Assembly: GCA_011191875.1 (NCBI GenBank)
Contig: DUFC01000032.1
Coordinates: forward strand, 60,012-96,840
From: Dehalococcoidia bacterium
GTDB lineage: Bacteria > Chloroflexota > Dehalococcoidia > Dehalococcoidales > W498
Direction: 5' to 3'
DNA: 36,829 bases
Shown: piece by piece, positions 32,545 through 36,829 of the stretch
How the letters are laid out: every line of letters begins with the position of its first letter
Numbering within the stretch: the first letter of the stretch is position 1
Position numbers and translations under genes: made by a program
Notes under the pieces: generated by a model
The model's database searches: none
The model's input: only the letters and a program-made list of their open reading frames with translations
Told to the model about the DNA's origin: nothing

Positions 32545-33312
32545 ATGCTGAATAGAATTATCGCTCAAAAAAGGAAAGAGGTTGAGCAAAGGAAGAAGAG
32601 CATGCCCTTATCCTGGCTAGAGGAACGCATTGCTCATCGGCAGGCGCCGCTTGATTTTGCTCTTGCTCTTGATGGTGACTACACCCGGTTGATTGCCGAG
32701 GTAAAGCGGTCATCCCCGTCACGAGGGGTTATTTGCCCCAACTTCAACCCTGTTGAGCTAGCGAAAAGCTATGCTCAAGGAGGGGCGGCGGCTATCTCAG
32801 TGCTAACCGAGGCAGACTACTTTGAAGGTAGTATTGATTATCTGGCAGCAATCAGAGAGGAGGTTCGTCTTCCCCTCCTGAGAAAGGACTTCATATTTGA
32901 CCCGTATCAGGTGTATGAATCCAGTGCTTATGGAGCTGACGCCCTGCTTCTGATAGTGGCTATTCTGAGCCAGGAACAGCTTGAAGGACTCCTTTCACTG
33001 AGCCACAGCCTTGGTTTAAGGTGTCTGGTTGAGGTCCACAGCGAGGACGAGGTAGAAAGGGCACTCCTTAGCCAGGCAAAAATCATTGGTATCAATAACC
33101 GAGACCTCCATACCTTTACTATTGACATTAACACAACTTACCGCTTGCGACCTCTCATTCCACAACAGCGAATTGTAGTTAGTGAGAGCGGCATCAGTAG
33201 CCAGGGTGATGTGGAAAAGCTTAGGGGGTGGGGGGTTAATGCTGTGCTTGTAGGTGAAGCCCTAGTCACGGCTAGTGATGTCCAGAACAAGGTGAGGGAG
33301 CTGATATTATGA
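32545..33312 (+). CDS. trpC: Indole-3-glycerol phosphate synthase
   Basis: Closes the indole ring from CdRP. A TIM barrel with LIAEVKRSSPSRGVI, ISVLTEADYFEGS, PLLRKDFIFDPYQVYES, LVEVHSEDEVERA, GINNRDLHTFTID and VSESGISSQGDVEKL, including the expected catalytic Lys and Glu residues. Length is 255 aa. Its TGA overlaps the trpF start (ATGA). Confidence 0.97.
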   Translation: MLNRIIAQKRKEVEQRKKSMPLSWLEERIAHRQAPLDFALALDGDYTRLIAEVKRSSPSRGVICPNFNPVELAKSYAQGGAAAISVLTEADYFEGSIDYLAAIREEVRLPLLRKDFIFDPYQVYESSAYGADALLLIVAILSQEQLEGLLSLSHSLGLRCLVEVHSEDEVERALLSQAKIIGINNRDLHTFTIDINTTYRLRPLIPQQRIVVSESGISSQGDVEKLRGWGVNAVLVGEALVTASDVQNKVRELIL

Positions 33313-33980
33313 CCCAGGTCAAGATTTGTGGAATTAGAGATAAGGCTCACGCCTTAGCCGCCATTGAAGCCGGAAGCAACTTTATCGGGCTGGTCTTTGC
33401 CCCTAGCCCCCGGCAGGTTACTCCTGCCCAGGCAGATGAGATAGTTAGTGCTGTCAAGAAATGCCGTCAAGCTACAGCGGTGGTTGGCGTTTTTGTCAAT
33501 ATGCCCGCCGCCGAGGTAAATAGGACTGCCAATTCCTGCAATCTAGACTGGGTTCAGCTTAGCGGCGATGAATCCTGGGAGTATTGCCGCCAGATTACTA
33601 CACCACTAATTAAGGCAATTCGGATAAAGCCGGGGCAACACCCCAAGGAAATCTGTGAGGATTTATCTGCCGGGGTAAGAGCACTCTCCAACCAAAGATG
33701 CGCCTATCTTCTTGATTCCCAGGTCAAAGGTAAATATGGTGGAACCGGAATGACCTTTGACTGGAGCCTGGCTCGGCAGGTAGCAGAGCAGTTCTCAGTG
33801 ATTATAGCCGGCGGTCTTACGCCGGAGAATGTAGCTCAGGCAATTGAGATGGTGACACCATGGGGAGTGGATGTGTCCTCGGGTGTGGAAACAGGAGGAA
33901 TCAAGGATATGGCTAAAATCAGGGCTTTCATTGAAGCAGTAAGGAGGGCTAATGGCAATAAAGGACAGGCAGCTACCTAA
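33309..33980 (+). CDS. trpF: Phosphoribosylanthranilate isomerase
   Basis: Amadori rearrangement of PRA to CdRP. It starts [14 protein letters not shown] with the catalytic Cys, and has [41 protein letters not shown] with the acid Asp, and [10 protein letters not shown] and GVDVSSGVE for phosphate. Length is 223 aa. It begins within the trpC stop and overlaps trpB by 29 bases. Confidence 0.97.
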   Translation: MTQVKICGIRDKAHALAAIEAGSNFIGLVFAPSPRQVTPAQADEIVSAVKKCRQATAVVGVFVNMPAAEVNRTANSCNLDWVQLSGDESWEYCRQITTPLIKAIRIKPGQHPKEICEDLSAGVRALSNQRCAYLLDSQVKGKYGGTGMTFDWSLARQVAEQFSVIIAGGLTPENVAQAIEMVTPWGVDVSSGVETGGIKDMAKIRAFIEAVRRANGNKGQAAT

Positions 33981-35157
33981 CCCTGGTGGTTACTTTGGGC
34001 AGTTTGGCGGGAAGTTTGTGCCTGAAACACTAATACCAGCCCTTAACGAGCTTGAGCAGGCTTATGCCAAAGCCTCCACTGATTCAGGCTTCCAGCAACA
34101 ATTCCAGCAGTTGTGTCGTGAGTATATTGGTCGCCCTACACCCCTTTACCCGGCTCAACAGCTTTCAGCAAAAATAGGTGGAGCTACTATATTACTCAAG
34201 CGTGAAGACCTGGCTCACACCGGGGCTCACAAGATTAATAATGCCTTAGGGCAAGGGCTACTGGCTAAGTATATGGGTAAAACACGAATTATTGCTGAAA
34301 CCGGTGCTGGACAGCACGGAGTAGCTGTGGCTACCGTGTGTGCCATGCTGAGTCTCGACTGCATCATATACATGGGAGAAGAAGATATTAAACGCCAATC
34401 ATCTAATGTCCTCAGAATTAAACTACTGGGTGCTGAAGTGCGTCCTGTAGCCTCAGGCAGCCGCACTCTAAAGGATGCTATCACTGAGACCATTCGTGAC
34501 TGGGTAACCAATGTCCACAATACCTACTATCTCCTTGGTTCAGTGGTAGGTCCGCACCCCTATCCGATGATTGTGCGCAACTTTCAATCGGTAATTGGAC
34601 AAGAAACCAAAGAGCAGGTTATGGCTATGTATCACCGCCTGCCTGACTACCTAATCGCCTGCGTCGGCGGTGGCAGTAATGCCATAGGTCTGTTCCATCC
34701 CTTCTTCAACGATAAAAGTGTCAAATTAATTGGCGTCGAGGCAGCCGGGCAAGGTCTGGAGAGCAACCAACATTCAGCATCGATAACTGCCGGCAAGGTC
34801 GGAGTATTACATGGGACTAAGTCACATCTGCTGCAAGATAAGCACGGTCAGATAATGCCAACCCACAGCATTGCCCCGGGGCTGGACTATCCAGGGGTAG
34901 GACCTGAACATAGCTATTACGCAGATATAGGTCGCGCTACATATGTGGCAGTTATTGATAGTCAAGCATTGGAAGGTTTCAGACTCCTGTGTAGCACCGA
35001 GGGTATAATTCCAGCCCTGGAACCAGCCCATGCTATCTACTATGCTGCTAAACTAGCCGCTGATTTACCACAAGAGCAGCTTATAGTCATCAATCTTTCC
35101 GGTCGAGGCGATAAAGACCTAGACATTGTGGCTGAAGCAATAGGAATGGAATCATGA
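33952..35157 (+). CDS. trpB: Tryptophan synthase beta subunit (TrpB1 type)
   Basis: Condenses indole with serine using PLP. It shows [20 protein letters not shown], the PLP lysine in [28 protein letters not shown], the PLP phosphate loop GGGSNAIG, and [19 protein letters not shown]. Length is 401 aa, typical of canonical TrpB1 that partners TrpA. SD AAGGAGGG lies just before ATG 33952, within trpF. trpA follows with an ATGA overlap. Confidence 0.97.
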   Translation: MAIKDRQLPNPGGYFGQFGGKFVPETLIPALNELEQAYAKASTDSGFQQQFQQLCREYIGRPTPLYPAQQLSAKIGGATILLKREDLAHTGAHKINNALGQGLLAKYMGKTRIIAETGAGQHGVAVATVCAMLSLDCIIYMGEEDIKRQSSNVLRIKLLGAEVRPVASGSRTLKDAITETIRDWVTNVHNTYYLLGSVVGPHPYPMIVRNFQSVIGQETKEQVMAMYHRLPDYLIACVGGGSNAIGLFHPFFNDKSVKLIGVEAAGQGLESNQHSASITAGKVGVLHGTKSHLLQDKHGQIMPTHSIAPGLDYPGVGPEHSYYADIGRATYVAVIDSQALEGFRLLCSTEGIIPALEPAHAIYYAAKLAADLPQEQLIVINLSGRGDKDLDIVAEAIGMES

Positions 35158-35924
35158 GCCGTATTGCGTCTGTTTTTAGGCCAGATTATAAGGCACTGAT
35201 TGCCTATATCACCGTAGGCTACCCCAATATGAGAACTACACTTGAGGTAGCATCCGTCCTATCAGACAATGGGTGTGATATTATTGAGCTGGGCATCCCC
35301 TTCTCAGACCCATTAGCCGACGGTGTCACCATTCAGAAGGCAAGCCATCAAGCACTTCAACAAGGTGTTACCCCTCAAGCCTGCCTGGAAGTAGCTTACC
35401 AGCTACGCCAGAAACTGGCTACGCCCCTCGTATTTATGACTTATTATAATCCTATATTTAACTTTGGGGTGGAAGCCTTCTGCCAGGCTTCTACCGCAGC
35501 AGGAATTGACGGACTAATAGTCCCCGACTTACCACTGGAAGAGAGCGCAGAGCTGGAAGCCATCACCCAGAAGTATAACCTCGACCTCGTATATCTGCTA
35601 GCTCCCACCAGCACTGAGAAACGAGTCTCTATAGTAGCCAACAGGTCTCGAGGGTTTATTTACCTGGTTTCCCTCACCGGCGTTACCGGAGCCAGGGTAA
35701 CTCTGCCTCCAGAGTTAGAGGGTTTCATCAAAAGAGTCAGGCAAAAGGCACGACAACCTCTCTGCGTTGGCTTCGGCATCTCTACGCCAGAGCAAGCCAG
35801 GCGGGTAGCTAAAGTAGCTGACGGTGTCATCGTAGGTAGTCGCCTCATTCAGTTGATGGAAGAGGATGCCACCCTTTCCTCGCTTAAAGCCTTTGTTTTA
35901 AGCTTGCGAGAGGCTTTGGGTTAA
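35154..35924 (+). CDS. trpA: Tryptophan synthase alpha subunit
   Basis: Cleaves indole-3-glycerol phosphate and passes indole to TrpB. A TIM barrel with [35 protein letters not shown] carrying the catalytic Glu and Asp, [41 protein letters not shown], and [11 protein letters not shown] with [11 protein letters not shown]. Length is 256 aa. Last gene of the classical trp set. Confidence 0.97.
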   Translation: MSRIASVFRPDYKALIAYITVGYPNMRTTLEVASVLSDNGCDIIELGIPFSDPLADGVTIQKASHQALQQGVTPQACLEVAYQLRQKLATPLVFMTYYNPIFNFGVEAFCQASTAAGIDGLIVPDLPLEESAELEAITQKYNLDLVYLLAPTSTEKRVSIVANRSRGFIYLVSLTGVTGARVTLPPELEGFIKRVRQKARQPLCVGFGISTPEQARRVAKVADGVIVGSRLIQLMEEDATLSSLKAFVLSLREALG

Positions 35925-36017
35925 AATAAAGTGGTTAAAAAATAAAGGGGGAAACGATGCTTTAGATGCTTCAAATTAGAACTAGCTTAGTAACTAAAAA
36001 TAAAAAAGGAGGATAAA

Positions 36018-36829
36018 ATGGAAAGATCAATGTGGTTTCTTGACCAAAAGGACATGCCAACTCACTGGTATAACATCCAGGCTGATTTGCCCGAGCCGTT
36101 GCCGCCCACTTTGAACCCAATGACAAAAGAACCGGTAACCCCGGAGTTCATGCATGTTCTATTTCCTATGGAGTGTATTAAGCAAGAGGTCAGCACCGAG
36201 CGCTGGATTGAAATCCCTGAGGAAGTGCGGGAGGTCTATAAAACCTGGAGACCAACTGTTCTGCATCGAGCACGTCGGCTAGAAAAGGCTTTAGATACAC
36301 CAGCCAAGATTTTCTATAAATACGAGGGGACAAGCCAGGCGGGTAGCCACAAGCCTAATACTGCTGTAGCTCAGGCTTACTATAATAAGCAAGAGGGCAT
36401 CAAACGAATAACGACCGAAACCGGCGCTGGGCAGTGGGGGAGCGCCCTGGCTATGGGCTGCTCATTTTTCAATATTGAGTTGAAGGTTTATATGGTCAGG
36501 ATTAGTTATGACCAGAAGCCCTATCGCCGCATCTTGATGGAGACCTGGGGAGCTAATTGCGTCCCCAGCCCCAGTCCAGATACGCAAGTAGGACAAGATA
36601 TGCTGGCAAAGTGGCCTGATTGCCCCGGCAGCCTGGGACTTGCCATCAGTGAGGCCGTAGAGGACGCCGTATCTCGTGATGATACCCATTACTCTCTGGG
36701 CAGTGTGGTCAACCATGTCCTGCTTCACCAAACCATCATCGGGGAGGAGACCCGGAAGCAAATGGAGATGGCTGATGCCTACCCCGATATTATTGTCGGC
36801 TGCATCGGCGGTGGCTCTAACTTTGCCGG
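36018..36829 (+). CDS. TrpB2-type tryptophan synthase beta-like protein (partial)
   Basis: This reading frame is open to the window end and is absent from the ORF track. ATG 36018 follows AAAAAGGAGG. The first 270 residues show the TrpB2 N-terminal extension ([20 protein letters not shown]), then [15 protein letters not shown], the PLP lysine in [36 protein letters not shown] and the phosphate loop [10 protein letters not shown] at the cut. TrpB2 enzymes differ from TrpB1 in length and TrpA interface; some act alone on indole and serine. It lies 93 bases after trpA on the same strand. The C-terminus is missing because the window ends. Confidence 0.93.
   Translation, partial: MERSMWFLDQKDMPTHWYNIQADLPEPLPPTLNPMTKEPVTPEFMHVLFPMECIKQEVSTERWIEIPEEVREVYKTWRPTVLHRARRLEKALDTPAKIFYKYEGTSQAGSHKPNTAVAQAYYNKQEGIKRITTETGAGQWGSALAMGCSFFNIELKVYMVRISYDQKPYRRILMETWGANCVPSPSPDTQVGQDMLAKWPDCPGSLGLAISEAVEDAVSRDDTHYSLGSVVNHVLLHQTIIGEETRKQMEMADAYPDIIVGCIGGGSNFA

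Noticed and set aside
1-36829. CRISPR array or prophage
   Set aside because: No regularly spaced repeats, cas genes, capsid or terminase-like proteins were seen in the window.

Overview
The window looks like a chromosomal segment from a Dehalococcoidia-like member of the Chloroflexota, probably an anaerobe. This is inferred from gene content and not from a database search. The clues are: (i) a division cluster reduced to mraZ-rsmH-ftsA-ftsZ with no mur, mraY, ftsI or ftsW genes; (ii) a B12-dependent class II ribonucleotide reductase beside nrdR; (iii) a group 3c (Mvh/Vhu-type) [NiFe]-hydrogenase with a full hyp set; (iv) a serine-recombinase remnant abutting the 3' end of ssrA, the known integration site of Dehalococcoides genomic islands; and (v) a T-box-controlled trp operon.

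Layout. 1-423: the tail of an IS3-like element, then the C-terminal end of a large serine recombinase that reads into the antisense of the tmRNA 3' end. 356-5656 (minus strand): tmRNA (ssrA), smpB, def, priA, rplS and trmD, a translation/rescue/replication-restart block. 5690-9824 (plus): an MraZ-operator promoter, mraZ, rsmH, ftsA and ftsZ, closed by strong hairpins. 9880-14415: a promoter with two NrdR boxes, nrdR, a small HTH-like gene plus an ImmA/IrrE metallopeptidase, and nrdJ. 14416-15144: two small unrecognised minus-strand ORFs and a structured leader in front of the hydrogenase genes. 15145-26169: hydrogenase small and large subunits, a NifU-like scaffold, a maturation protease, a tandem ferredoxin-MvhD protein, a stand-alone MetV-like protein, and hypF-C-D-E-A-B, with a MITE-like palindrome between hypA and hypB. 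26160-26411 (minus): tRNA-Leu(CAG), tRNA-Arg(GCG) and tRNA-Val(TAC) from one promoter. 26567-28992: an overlapping MoxR/CobS-like AAA ATPase and VWA-domain pair. 29033-36829: a tryptophan T-box leader and trpE-G-D-C-F-B-A, followed by a second trpB-like (trpB2) gene cut by the window end.

How the parts work together. The hydrogenase block holds the structural genes, an Fe-S scaffold, the endoprotease and all six Hyp maturases. Its two least usual members are a protein with two copies of the [2x4Fe-4S]-MvhD unit and a MetV-like protein without MetF. Together they suggest H2-derived electrons are routed toward a folate-linked or other redox partner encoded elsewhere. The nrd locus carries its own NrdR feedback sites and an embedded HTH/ImmA-like pair. 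The trp operon is switched by uncharged tRNA-Trp through the T-box. The left edge records at least one integration event at ssrA that was later broken by an IS. The MoxR-VWA pair is the main accessory module of unknown function.
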